A stretch of 64,000 bases of DNA from Flavobacteriaceae bacterium UBA3339. GTDB taxonomy: Bacteria; Bacteroidota; Bacteroidia; Flavobacteriales; Flavobacteriaceae. The notes under the pieces are model-generated. The model worked only from the letters and a program-made list of their open reading frames with translations. It was not told where the DNA came from and ran no database searches. Positions 1 through 9,054 of this stretch are shown in pieces (positions within the stretch are counted from its first letter, which is position 1; every line of letters starts with the position of its first letter). The stretch covers positions 305,964-369,963 of the forward strand of contig DERN01000011.1 in NCBI GenBank assembly GCA_002360925.1. Reading direction: 5' to 3'. Position numbers and translations under genes: made by a program.

Positions 1-856
1 AGAACAAGTGCTCGAACAATACTGGTGAACCACCTTGGTAGTGTAACACTTCTCCAGCTAAATAAATATCTGATAAGAAGAATGAAGTTCCGAAACTTCT
101 ATCCATAATCAACAATAAAGCTGCTGATAATAATACAGGGAACGATACGATACCGATAATTGCTGTAACAAATAATGCCCAAACTGTTAATGGCATTCTT
201 GTCATCGTCATTCCTTTAGTTCTTAAATTTAATACGGTTACAACATAGTTCAAAGATCCCATTAATGACTGAGCGATGAACAATGCCATAGAAATTAACC
301 ATAATGTCATACCTGTTCCTGAACCTGGAATTGCTTCCGGAACAGCAGATAATGGCGGATAAATAGTCCAACCTGCTGAAGCCGGTCCTGATTCTACGAA
401 TAAAGACGACAACATGATAACAGAAGCTAAGAAGAAAATCCAGAACGATAACATGTTCATGAATCCCGAAGCCATATCACGCGCTCCAATTTGTAATGGA
501 ATTAATAAATTAGAGAACGTTCCTGATAAACCTGCAGTAAGTACAAAGAATACCATAATGGTACCGTGAATAGTTACCAAGGCTAAATAAATATCGTTAC
601 GCATTACGCCTCCCGGAGCGAAATCATCTCCTAATAACCAAGAGAAAACTTTAAACGATTCCTCTGGCCAAGCGATTTGAATACGGAATAATAAAGACAT
701 CACAATACCAATGATCCCCATAACAATACCTGTAATAAGGAATTGTTTAGCAATCATTTTGTGATCCATACTAAAGATGTACTTCGTGATAAAAGTTTCT
801 TTATGATGGTGATCATGTGCATGATCGTGAGTTAATTCGTGTCCTATTGCTGACAT
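1..856 (-). CDS. coxA: Cytochrome c oxidase subunit I, N-terminal part (runs off left edge)
   Basis: This is the catalytic heme-copper subunit of a terminal oxidase, which reduces O2 to water and pumps protons across the inner membrane. The frame opens at an ATG at 854-856 and stays open to base 1, giving about 285 residues; the 3' half lies outside the window. The visible part has a His-rich N-terminus (HDHAHDHHHK), then FSMDHKMIAKQFL and the stretch MNMLSFWIFFLASVIMLSS, both typical of the family, and several membrane spans. It begins 29 bp after coxB and is the last gene of the act-cox operon in this window. The heme and CuB histidines further along cannot all be checked here. Confidence 0.93.
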   Translation of the reverse strand, partial: MSAIGHELTHDHAHDHHHKETFITKYIFSMDHKMIAKQFLITGIVMGIIGIVMSLLFRIQIAWPEESFKVFSWLLGDDFAPGGVMRNDIYLALVTIHGTIMVFFVLTAGLSGTFSNLLIPLQIGARDMASGFMNMLSFWIFFLASVIMLSSLFVESGPASAGWTIYPPLSAVPEAIPGSGTGMTLWLISMALFIAQSLMGSLNYVVTVLNLRTKGMTMTRMPLTVWALFVTAIIGIVSFPVLLSAALLLIMDRSFGTSFFLSDIYLAGEVLHYQGGSPVLFEHLF

Positions 857-885
857 ACTAATAATTTTTATTGGTAAAAAACAAA

Positions 886-2079
886 TTATTTAATTACTTG
901 AGCAACTACTGCAGTTGTATCAACTACAATTTCTGTCTCTTGTGTTGACTCAGGAGCTACAGCTGGCTGAGTTTCAACTTTTGGAGCTGTTGCAGCTGCT
1001 TTTTCTTCAGCAACTTGTTTTCCTAATCTTGGTTGTTCACTTAACCATTTTTTGAAATCTTCTGGAGATTCAACAACAATCTTAGCTTGCATGTTGTAGT
1101 GCGAACGTCCACAAATTTTGTTACATAATAATACATAATCAAAAACGTATGGCTCTAAACCTGGTTCACCTTTTTCTACTAACGCTTTACTATGCTTGTT
1201 ACGTGCTTCGTTAATTTTGTTTACTTTATTAACGATATCTTCACGCTCTCTCATATCAGTTGTTGTAACTGTAGGAACCATTGCAAATTGTGTAACCATA
1301 CCTGGTACAGCATTCATTTGCGCACGGAAGTGAGGGAAGTAAGCAGAGTGTAAAACGTCTTGAGAACGAATTTTGAATACTACTTTTTTACCTACAGGCA
1401 AGTGTAATTCTTTTGTCATGATATCATCGTTTCCGTTTGGATCAGACATATCAACACCTACAGCATTTACACCTTCAATGAAACGAACGTTTGCTTTTCC
1501 TAAAACATTATCATCACCTGCGTAACGGATATCCCAACCGAATTGTTTTGCATATACTTCTACATACATTACTTCTTCTTCTTCGTCATAGTGCATGATG
1601 TTGTTCCATGCGTATAATCCGTAAAGGATTAATCCAGATAAAACGATTACAGGAATAATAGTCCAAATGAACTCTAATTTATCATTATCTGCGTAGAAGG
1701 TAGCTTTGCGACCTTTAATTCCACGAGCAGCGAATGCGAAATAGTGTAATAAGAACTGAGTTACGATTTGAACAAAGAAGATTACAGCTAATGAAATCCA
1801 CATTAATTGGTCAACATCTTTTCCGTGTTCAGAAGCCGAATCACTCAATAAAGGCATATATCCCCATTTCACACAAGAATAAATCATGAAAATGTAGATA
1901 AAACCTAAGAATCCAAACATCAAATATCCATTGATGTTATTGTCTTTCTCTGTAGCTACTTCCGACTTATACTCTTCACCAACGTGACGTTTGCTTTGAG
2001 TCAAGTCAAAAATTTTAGTTAATTGCCAAATCGCAACACCTAATAACGCTACAATAACTAATATTAATAAACTCGTCAT
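886..2079 (-). CDS. coxB: Cytochrome c oxidase subunit II (CuA)
   Basis: This subunit accepts electrons from cytochrome c at the binuclear CuA site and passes them to subunit I. The 397 residues include hydrophobic segments near 1-22, 51-70, 92-115 and 137-157, then a periplasmic cupredoxin domain. CuA ligands are visible as H244, C319, C323, H327 and M330 (CNKICGRSHYNM). The Glu usual between the two cysteines is Lys here. A charged insertion at about 272-310 separates the early beta strands from the CuA loop, and the last 45 residues are a low-complexity Ala/Glu/Thr tail. It is longer than canonical subunit II and has no fused heme c domain. It lies between actF and coxA. Confidence 0.95.
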   Translation of the reverse strand: MTSLLILVIVALLGVAIWQLTKIFDLTQSKRHVGEEYKSEVATEKDNNINGYLMFGFLGFIYIFMIYSCVKWGYMPLLSDSASEHGKDVDQLMWISLAVIFFVQIVTQFLLHYFAFAARGIKGRKATFYADNDKLEFIWTIIPVIVLSGLILYGLYAWNNIMHYDEEEEVMYVEVYAKQFGWDIRYAGDDNVLGKANVRFIEGVNAVGVDMSDPNGNDDIMTKELHLPVGKKVVFKIRSQDVLHSAYFPHFRAQMNAVPGMVTQFAMVPTVTTTDMREREDIVNKVNKINEARNKHSKALVEKGEPGLEPYVFDYVLLCNKICGRSHYNMQAKIVVESPEDFKKWLSEQPRLGKQVAEEKAAATAPKVETQPAVAPESTQETEIVVDTTAVVAQVIK

Positions 2080-2098
2080 TTGTTTATTACTTTAAATA

Positions 2099-3430
2099 TT
2101 AATAATGAAAATGTTTACTTTCCTCGATCATTGGATTATTCTTCGCTAACAATGGCGCTTTAGCAATTGCAGAGAATCCTACAAAGATAAATAAACCACC
2201 AAAGAATAATACAGAACCAATTTCAGCTGCACCAATAAACCATGAAGCACCTACTGTTCCTGGCATAATCATAACGAAGAAGTCGATATAATGACCTACG
2301 ATGATTAAAAGACCAGCCATTACGATAATCCAAGATAAACGTTTGAAATCTGTATTTATCAATAATAAAATAGGCAATACAAAGTTAACTACTAACATAC
2401 CAAAGAATAAAGTATTGTACTCTTCAATTCTGAAGATAAAGTACGTTACCTCTTCCGGGATATTTGAGTACCACTGTAACATGAATTGAGAAAACCAAAG
2501 GTATGTCCAGAAGATTGATAAACCGAACATGAATTTAGCCAAATCATGGATGTGTGATGTATTTACAAACTCTAAATATCCGTTTCCTTTAAGGTATAAT
2601 GTAACTAATGCGATTATTGTGATTCCTGTTACGAAGAATGACGCGAAAACGTACCATCCGAATAACGTAGAATACCAGTGCGTATCGATAGACATAATCC
2701 AGTCCCAAGACATGATAGATTCTGTTATGATAAAGAACACTAAATAACCAGCAGCTAATTTAAAGTTCTTTTTGTAGAAAGTTAAATCTCCTGTTTCATC
2801 TAAAGCTAAAGAGTTTTTACGAGATAACATTCTAAAGATATTCCAACCACCTAAGAATACAACTGCACGAATCAAGAAGAACGGAATGTTTAAGAAACCT
2901 GATTTCCCTTGAATTAATGGGTCATTAGCAACTGTTTCAGCATCCATCCATACAAATAAATGGTTTAAATGTGCAGAACTCGCTAATAACAATAAGAAGA
3001 ACAAGATTGATCCTGGTAAAAGGTAAGCAGACAAACCTTCCATTACACGGAATAAAACCGGTGACCAACCTGCCGATGCAGCATATTGAATTTGGTTAAA
3101 GGTAAAAATACCTAATGAAATTAGCATGAAGAAAATACATCCTACATAAACCGCAGCCCAAGGCTTGTTTTGTAATTGATGTAAAACATGCTCTAAGTGA
3201 GCTTTGTGCTCTTTATCAGCCTCAACTTTTGCTTGTGCATCTGTTGTATCATGACCTGCAGTTGCATGTGCATCATGACCACCATGCGCACCATGATGTT
3301 GTTCTGTTAAAATTACTTCAACCTCTTCGATTGTTTTTGGCGCTGATAAGAAACCGTATACGATACCAACAATTCCTAAGAACATTAGTACGAAAGAAAA
3401 GGTTTTTAATTTGCTTGAAAATGTGTACAT
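2099..3430 (-). CDS. actF: Alternative complex III subunit ActF (quinol:cytochrome c oxidoreductase membrane subunit)
   Basis: ActF is one of the two large NrfD-related membrane subunits of alternative complex III, which oxidises menaquinol and hands electrons to cytochrome c or directly to the oxidase. The 443-residue protein has an N-terminal membrane helix at about 10-30. A periplasmic or loop segment at about 45-84 is very rich in His, Ala and Asp. Roughly nine further hydrophobic helices follow. The call rests on its place as the sixth gene of a complete actA-F series, between the cytochrome actE and coxB, and on the many aromatic membrane segments such as WDWIMSIDTHWYSTLFGWYV. The His-rich loop is unusual in length and could bind metal; that is an inference. 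Confidence 0.9.
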   Translation of the reverse strand: MYTFSSKLKTFSFVLMFLGIVGIVYGFLSAPKTIEEVEVILTEQHHGAHGGHDAHATAGHDTTDAQAKVEADKEHKAHLEHVLHQLQNKPWAAVYVGCIFFMLISLGIFTFNQIQYAASAGWSPVLFRVMEGLSAYLLPGSILFFLLLLASSAHLNHLFVWMDAETVANDPLIQGKSGFLNIPFFLIRAVVFLGGWNIFRMLSRKNSLALDETGDLTFYKKNFKLAAGYLVFFIITESIMSWDWIMSIDTHWYSTLFGWYVFASFFVTGITIIALVTLYLKGNGYLEFVNTSHIHDLAKFMFGLSIFWTYLWFSQFMLQWYSNIPEEVTYFIFRIEEYNTLFFGMLVVNFVLPILLLINTDFKRLSWIIVMAGLLIIVGHYIDFFVMIMPGTVGASWFIGAAEIGSVLFFGGLFIFVGFSAIAKAPLLAKNNPMIEESKHFHY

Positions 3431-3457
3431 ATCTAAACTTTCAAATAAGTTTTACAA

Positions 3458-4006
3458 TTATAATTCCGATTTCAATTTTAACACATAAGCCGAAACCAAC
3501 CATCTTTCGTGTTGTGTCATTTGGTTTTTATGCGATCCCATTGAATTTAATCCATGAGTAACTACATGGTAAATACCTCCTTCTGTTAACTCGCGTTCAG
3601 CATAGTTTGGTACCCCTAGGAATTTTTCTCTCTTAACTAAATTACCTTTTCCATCTCCTGTTTCACCATGGCAAATTGCACAATAAATATTGAACAATGC
3701 TTTAGCTTTATCCATATCCTTATCTGTAAGGCTGTCTAAAGGTGATTTTAAATTAGCTTTTGCTAAAGCTAATCCTTCCGGAGTATTGTCGTATCCTTCA
3801 GGCTCAAATCCGCGAGGAATAGATCCTTCTGCTGGTAATTGACCTTCTTTTCCGTTTTTAAATGCGTCTGATTCAGAATATGTTTCGTAAGCTACCGACT
3901 CATACATATTAGGGAATAACTGATAGTTCGGTTTTTCCTTATTAAAACAAGATGTAGCTAAAGTTGAAACTCCTACTAACGCAACTATTTTATATAAAGT
4001 CTTCAT
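3458..4006 (-). CDS. actE: Alternative complex III subunit ActE (monoheme cytochrome c lipoprotein)
   Basis: This membrane-anchored c-type cytochrome is thought to be the electron outlet of alternative complex III. The 182-residue precursor has a lipoprotein signal (STLATSC, lipid-bearing Cys 20), so it should be tethered to the periplasmic face of a membrane. One heme-binding motif, CAICH, is at 109-113, and Met156 in HGLNSMGSHK is a likely sixth ligand. The C-terminal helix with WLVSAYVLKL closes a normal class I cytochrome c fold. It begins 7 bp after actD and ends 27 bp before actF, so it is plainly cotranscribed with both. Confidence 0.93.
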   Translation of the reverse strand: MKTLYKIVALVGVSTLATSCFNKEKPNYQLFPNMYESVAYETYSESDAFKNGKEGQLPAEGSIPRGFEPEGYDNTPEGLALAKANLKSPLDSLTDKDMDKAKALFNIYCAICHGETGDGKGNLVKREKFLGVPNYAERELTEGGIYHVVTHGLNSMGSHKNQMTQHERWLVSAYVLKLKSEL

Positions 4007-4013
4007 TCTACTA

Positions 4014-4538
4014 CTATTGTTTATCGATTACTTTAACTTCTACTGCACCAGTATTTTTAAAGAACTCTACAGCTTCTTCTTCGTTTCCGTGTAAAGCAAC
4101 TTCCATTAAGAAATGGTCATCTGTTGTTCTTACATCTGGGTTTTCAGCTTTTTTAAATGGCCATAATTTACTTCTTAAAAAGAATGTAATAACCATTAAG
4201 TGGGCTGCGAAGAAAACTGTTAATTCAAACATAATAGGCACGAACGCAGGCATGTTCTGAATATAACTAAAACTTGGTTTACCACCAATGTCTTGTGGCC
4301 AATCCTGAATCATGATATAATTCATCATATAGGTTGCGAAAGCCAAACCACATAATCCGTAAATAAACGAACATATTGCTAAACGCGTTGGTTTTAATCC
4401 CATTGCTTTATCTAGACCGTGTACAGGAAAAGGCGTGTAAACCTCTTCGATATGATGATGAGCAGCTCTTGTGGTTTTTACTGCATCCATTAAAACGTCA
4501 TCATCATTGTATAATACGTGTAAAACTTTTGTACTCAT
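4014..4538 (-). CDS. actD: Alternative complex III subunit ActD (DUF3341)
   Basis: ActD is a small membrane subunit of alternative complex III with no cofactor of its own; it helps assemble the membrane arm. The 174-residue protein has a soluble N-terminal domain (about 1-50, containing HHIEEVYTPFPVHGLD, a hallmark segment of the family). Two transmembrane helices follow, at about 57-75 and 95-118, then a short acidic cytoplasmic tail. It is read 6 bp after actC and 7 bp before actE. The spacing and gene order match other Bacteroidota act operons, so the assignment is firm even though the family has few catalytic motifs. Confidence 0.92.
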   Translation of the reverse strand: MSTKVLHVLYNDDDVLMDAVKTTRAAHHHIEEVYTPFPVHGLDKAMGLKPTRLAICSFIYGLCGLAFATYMMNYIMIQDWPQDIGGKPSFSYIQNMPAFVPIMFELTVFFAAHLMVITFFLRSKLWPFKKAENPDVRTTDDHFLMEVALHGNEEEAVEFFKNTGAVEVKVIDKQ

Positions 4539-4544
4539 AATGTA

Positions 4545-5948
4545 TTAATGATTATGTGAATGGTGTCCGTTTTCTCTCTCTCTTTTGTAATTGCTTCCAG
4601 ACGATTTTAAAATTGTTTTAACCTCTGCCTGAGCAATTACTGGGAAGCTTCTTGAATATAATAAGAATAATACAAAGAAGAATCCGATAGTTCCGATATA
4701 AATTCCAGCATCAACAAAAGTTGGTTGGAACATCGTCCATGATGATGGTAAGTAGTCACGGTGTAATGAGGTAACAATAATTACGAAACGCTCGAACCAC
4801 ATACCAATGTTTACAATGATCGATATAATGAAAGATCCTAAGATTGATGTACGGATTTTTTTGAACCACATAACTTGCGGAGAAATCACGTTACAAGTCA
4901 TCATTAACCAATATGACCACCAGTAAGGACCTGTTGCACGATTCAAGAAAGCGTATTGCTCATACTCTACTCCCGAATACCAAGCTACCCATAACTCGGT
5001 GATATATGCAATACCTACAACCGAACCCGTAATCATTACAACAATGTTCATTAATTCGATATGCTGAATTGTGATATAATCTTCTAAACTTACTACTTTA
5101 CGCATAATGATCAACAACGTGTTTACCATTGCGAATCCAGAGAAGATCGCACCCGCAACGAAGTACGGAGGTAAGATTGTTGTATGCCATCCTGGAATTA
5201 CAGACGTAGCAAAGTCAAACGATACAATCGTGTGTACAGAAAGTACTAACGGAGTAGCTAAACCAGCTAATACTAATGATACTTCCTCAAAACGTTGCCA
5301 ATCTTTTGCACGTCCTGACCATCCGAAAGATAAAGTTGAATAAATTCTCTTAGCGAAAGGTGTAACGGCTCTATCACGTAACATGGCGAAATCTGGCAAT
5401 AAACCTGTCCACCAGAAAACCAATGATACAGATAAATAAGTCGAGATCGCAAATACGTCCCATAATAACGGTGAGTTAAAGTTTACCCATAACGAACCAA
5501 ATTGGTTTGGCATTGGTAATACCCAGTAAGCTAACCAAGGACGTCCCATGTGAATAATCGGGAACAAGCCTGCCTGAACTACCGAGAAAATCGTCATTGC
5601 TTCTGCAGAACGGTTAATTGCCATTCTCCATTTCTGACGGAATAATAATAATACGGCCGAAATAAGTGTACCAGCGTGACCGATACCTACCCACCAAACA
5701 AAATTGGTGATATCCCAAGCCCAACCTACAGTTTTATTTAATCCCCACGTACCAATACCTGTAGTGATTGTATAAACCATACAACCAGCTCCCCAAAGGA
5801 ATGCGATTAAAGCAATCGTGAAAACAGTCCACCATTGTTTATTAGCACGTCCTTCAACAGGTCTAGCAACATCTACCGTTACATCGTGATAAGTTTTATC
5901 ACCAAGAACTAAAGGTTTTCTAATGGGTGCTTCGTAATGTGACGACAT
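4545..5948 (-). CDS. actC: Alternative complex III subunit ActC (NrfD/PsrC-like quinone-binding subunit)
   Basis: ActC is the NrfD-like integral membrane subunit that carries the quinol-oxidising site of alternative complex III and couples it to ActB. The 467-residue protein has about ten hydrophobic helices beginning near residue 43. Family-typical stretches include WWVGIGHAGTLISAVLLLFR and SLVFWWTGLLPDFAMLRDRA. The first 35 residues (RKPLVLGDKTYHDVTVDV) are soluble and the C-terminus ends in a short His-rich tail (HHSHNH). It lies 33 bp after actB and 6 bp before actD in the operon. Nothing looks truncated compared with the usual length of about 460-470 residues. Confidence 0.94.
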   Translation of the reverse strand: MSSHYEAPIRKPLVLGDKTYHDVTVDVARPVEGRANKQWWTVFTIALIAFLWGAGCMVYTITTGIGTWGLNKTVGWAWDITNFVWWVGIGHAGTLISAVLLLFRQKWRMAINRSAEAMTIFSVVQAGLFPIIHMGRPWLAYWVLPMPNQFGSLWVNFNSPLLWDVFAISTYLSVSLVFWWTGLLPDFAMLRDRAVTPFAKRIYSTLSFGWSGRAKDWQRFEEVSLVLAGLATPLVLSVHTIVSFDFATSVIPGWHTTILPPYFVAGAIFSGFAMVNTLLIIMRKVVSLEDYITIQHIELMNIVVMITGSVVGIAYITELWVAWYSGVEYEQYAFLNRATGPYWWSYWLMMTCNVISPQVMWFKKIRTSILGSFIISIIVNIGMWFERFVIIVTSLHRDYLPSSWTMFQPTFVDAGIYIGTIGFFFVLFLLYSRSFPVIAQAEVKTILKSSGSNYKRERENGHHSHNH

Positions 5949-5981
5949 AATCCTTTATAATGTTTCTAATTAATACTATAC

Positions 5982-8900
5982 TTATACATTTCTTACTTTT
6001 ACGTGATAGAACACGTTTGGTTTTGTACCAATATGCTCTAATAAATGATATCTTCTATCATCTTCGTATAGCTTAGCTACCTCAGATTCTTTATCATTTA
6101 CGTCTCCAAACACCATAGCTCCTGAAGTACATGCTGCAGAACAAGCTACGTCGAACTCGTTAGCATTTACTTTACGTCCTTCTCTCTTAGCTTTTAAGAT
6201 GGTAGCTTGAGTCATTTGGATACACATAGAACATTTTTCCATAACCCCACGTGAACGAACGTTAACATCTGGATTTAATACCATACGTCCTAAATCGTCA
6301 TTCATATGATAATCGAATGCTGAGTTTTGTGCGTATAAGAACCAGTTGAAACGACGTACTTTGTAAGGACAGTTGTTTGCACAGTAACGAGTACCAACAC
6401 AACGGTTATAAGCCATGTGGTTTTGACCTTGACGTCCGTGAGATGTAGCAGCTACAGGACACACAGTTTCACAAGGTGCGTGGTTACAGTGTTGACACAT
6501 TACGGGTTGGAAAGCCACTTGCGGGTTATCTGCAGGGTTTTCTAAATCGTGATACATTTTAAAGTTTTCAGAGAATCCTTTCGCAGCATTTTTAGCATCT
6601 AAATCGCCAGAGAATGATTCTTCCGAAGAATAGTATCTATCGATACGTAACCAGTGCATATCACGAGATCTTCTTACTTCGTCTTTACCTACTACCGGTA
6701 CGTTGTTTTCTGCATGACAAGCAATCACACAAGCTCCACATCCTGTACAAGCATTTAAATCGATAGATAAATTAAAGTGATGTCCTACTGAACGATCGAA
6801 AGATTCCCAAATATCAACTGTAGAAGCTTCAACCATTTGGTGATCGATCGAAACGTGAGGTTTCACATTCCAATCTTTTACATCTTTAGTATTGAAGATT
6901 TCTAATGTAGTATCTTTAACAATATCTCCACGTCCCATTAACGTTCTTTGCAACTGTACAGAAGCGAACTCATGATCACCTGAAGCTTTTTCTATAGAAA
7001 CAGCTTGTGTATTGTTAAAGTCTTTGTATAAAGCGTAAGCATTAACACCTACTTGCATTTCTTCTTTTAAAGCCGATTTACGTCCGTAACCAAACGCTAA
7101 ACCAACTGTTCCTTTAGCTTGCCCTGGTTGGATTAAAGCAGGAACATTTTCTAAAACAGCATCTCCTACTTTTAATGTAACATACGAACCGTTTAAAGCT
7201 CCGTTAGCAACATTGTAGTTTTTAATACCTAACTCTTCAGCATCTAATCTAGAAACTGTAACGTAGTTATCCCAAGATACACGTGTGATTGGATCAGGAA
7301 ACTCTTGTAACCAAGGGTTGTTTGCCTGTTGTCCGTCACCCATTCCTGTTTTAGTGTACAATACCAACTCTAAACCTGAAGCCTTTTTAGTAGAAGCTAA
7401 TGCGTTTGCAGCTCCGATAAAGTCAGCTGATGCTGTTGCCGACCCTGTAATTTCAGTAGTAGCAAAACCATCGTGTACTAATTGATTCCAAGATTTTCCG
7501 TTAGCTAAACTTGCTCCTACTGCTTTTAAATAATCGTAGTAAGATTCAGTTTTACCTAACCAAGTCATTAAACCTTCTTGGAATTGTTTTGTGTTGAATA
7601 AAGGACGGATTGTTGGTTGAACAACCGAATAATGTCCTTTTTTCATTTGAACATCGCCCCAAGACTCTAAATAATGAGGTGCTGAAGCAGCGATATTTGT
7701 TAACGAAGCCGTTTCGTCTTCACGTAATGTGAATGCAGCAGAAAGTTTTACTTTTTTCAATCCTTCTGCAAAAGCAGCTCCATTAGCTAATGTATAAACC
7801 GGGTTCACACCATTCATGATCAAAGTGCTTACCAAACCGGCGTTCATATCTTTTACTAACTGTGCAACTTCTTTATTGTTACCACCGCGAACATATTTTG
7901 GTTGAGCCGGATTAAATGCAGCCGAACCTAATGCCTGGTTAATAGCAAATACTAATAACTGCGCGTTTACATCGTCTAAATCAGAAACTAAAACTCCAGT
8001 ACTTCCAGCAGCTTTTAACTGTTGAGCAGCTTTTGTAATTTCAGCATCTGCAACCGTTGTTCCAACAGATACTGCGTTACCAGTTACAATATTATAAATC
8101 TTAACTAAAGCTAATTTTTGATCAGCAACTGTTAAAGGAATACGTTTGTCGGCATTTGCACCGGCTAAAGACATATTCGCTTCGATTTGGATATGCTTAG
8201 ACATTTTCCCGTTTTTAGGAATACGTCCTTTTGCATAATTGCTGTCATATCCACCACCTTGCCAATCACCTAAGAAATCTGCACCTACAGAAACAATTAC
8301 ATCTGCTTTTCCGAAATCATAATCAGCCAATGCACGTTCTCCGTAAGCTTGTTGATAAGCATCTAAAGCAGCATCTGAACCAATCGCGTCGTAAACAATA
8401 TGTTTAGCTGTTGGATAAGCAGATTTAAATTCTGCAATTAACTTATCTGTCGATGGCGATGCCATAGTGTTTGTTAATAAAACAATCTGACCTGTTGCAC
8501 CTGTTAAACCAGCTTTGATCTTTTGATCAACATCCGACCATGAAGCCGCTTTACCATCAACCTTAGGTTGTTTTAAGCGTAAGCTATCGTATAAAGACAA
8601 TACAGAAGCATGAACACGCGCATTTGCACCTGTTAATGCGTTTTCCATGAAATTGTTCTCTACTTTGATAGGACGACCTTCACGAGTTTTAATTAACACG
8701 TTAACGAAATCAAAACCATCTGCAACTGTAGTTGCGTAGTAATCAGCAACCCCAGGAATAATCTCCTCTGGTTGGAATACATAAGGAATCGACTTTTTCA
8801 CTGGGCCTTCACAAGCTGCTAAAGAAGCTGCAGCCGTAGAAAAACCAACGTATTTTAAAAAGTCTCTACGAGTTGTTGATGAAGAAGACAAAGCGTTTTT

Positions 8901-9023
8901 ATCCCCAAGAAAGTCCTCTGTAGGAATTTCTTCAACAAACTCATTGTTTCCTAGCCTCTCAACAATAGAACTGTTCTCGTTAAGCTCCTCAACACTTTTC
9001 CAGTATTTTTTGTTTGATGCCAT
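5982..9023 (-). CDS. actB: Alternative complex III subunit ActB (molybdopterin-like plus Fe-S domains)
   Basis: ActB is the large periplasmic iron-sulfur subunit of alternative complex III; it passes electrons from the quinol site to the cytochrome subunits. The 1013-residue protein has a twin-arginine-like segment (TTRRDFLKYVGF, Arg 52-53) followed by a Cys at 71. A long domain related to molybdopterin oxidoreductases follows (about 75-740), which in this family has lost the cofactor. The C-terminal ferredoxin-like domain has cysteine clusters at about 759 (CTGCGAC), 843 (CQHCNHAPC), 875 (CVGTRYC) and 931 (CSMC), enough for several Fe-S clusters. It follows actA by 31 bp. Confidence 0.95.
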   Translation of the reverse strand: MASNKKYWKSVEELNENSSIVERLGNNEFVEEIPTEDFLGDKNALSSSSTTRRDFLKYVGFSTAAASLAACEGPVKKSIPYVFQPEEIIPGVADYYATTVADGFDFVNVLIKTREGRPIKVENNFMENALTGANARVHASVLSLYDSLRLKQPKVDGKAASWSDVDQKIKAGLTGATGQIVLLTNTMASPSTDKLIAEFKSAYPTAKHIVYDAIGSDAALDAYQQAYGERALADYDFGKADVIVSVGADFLGDWQGGGYDSNYAKGRIPKNGKMSKHIQIEANMSLAGANADKRIPLTVADQKLALVKIYNIVTGNAVSVGTTVADAEITKAAQQLKAAGSTGVLVSDLDDVNAQLLVFAINQALGSAAFNPAQPKYVRGGNNKEVAQLVKDMNAGLVSTLIMNGVNPVYTLANGAAFAEGLKKVKLSAAFTLREDETASLTNIAASAPHYLESWGDVQMKKGHYSVVQPTIRPLFNTKQFQEGLMTWLGKTESYYDYLKAVGASLANGKSWNQLVHDGFATTEITGSATASADFIGAANALASTKKASGLELVLYTKTGMGDGQQANNPWLQEFPDPITRVSWDNYVTVSRLDAEELGIKNYNVANGALNGSYVTLKVGDAVLENVPALIQPGQAKGTVGLAFGYGRKSALKEEMQVGVNAYALYKDFNNTQAVSIEKASGDHEFASVQLQRTLMGRGDIVKDTTLEIFNTKDVKDWNVKPHVSIDHQMVEASTVDIWESFDRSVGHHFNLSIDLNACTGCGACVIACHAENNVPVVGKDEVRRSRDMHWLRIDRYYSSEESFSGDLDAKNAAKGFSENFKMYHDLENPADNPQVAFQPVMCQHCNHAPCETVCPVAATSHGRQGQNHMAYNRCVGTRYCANNCPYKVRRFNWFLYAQNSAFDYHMNDDLGRMVLNPDVNVRSRGVMEKCSMCIQMTQATILKAKREGRKVNANEFDVACSAACTSGAMVFGDVNDKESEVAKLYEDDRRYHLLEHIGTKPNVFYHVKVRNV

Positions 9024-9054
9024 TGTATATATATATTAGCTTCTTAAATTATTA

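Noticed and set aside
5107..5343. Plus-strand frame of 78 codons inside actC
   Set aside because: It lies wholly within a well-supported gene on the opposite strand, has no promoter box or signal, and has no family-like motifs.
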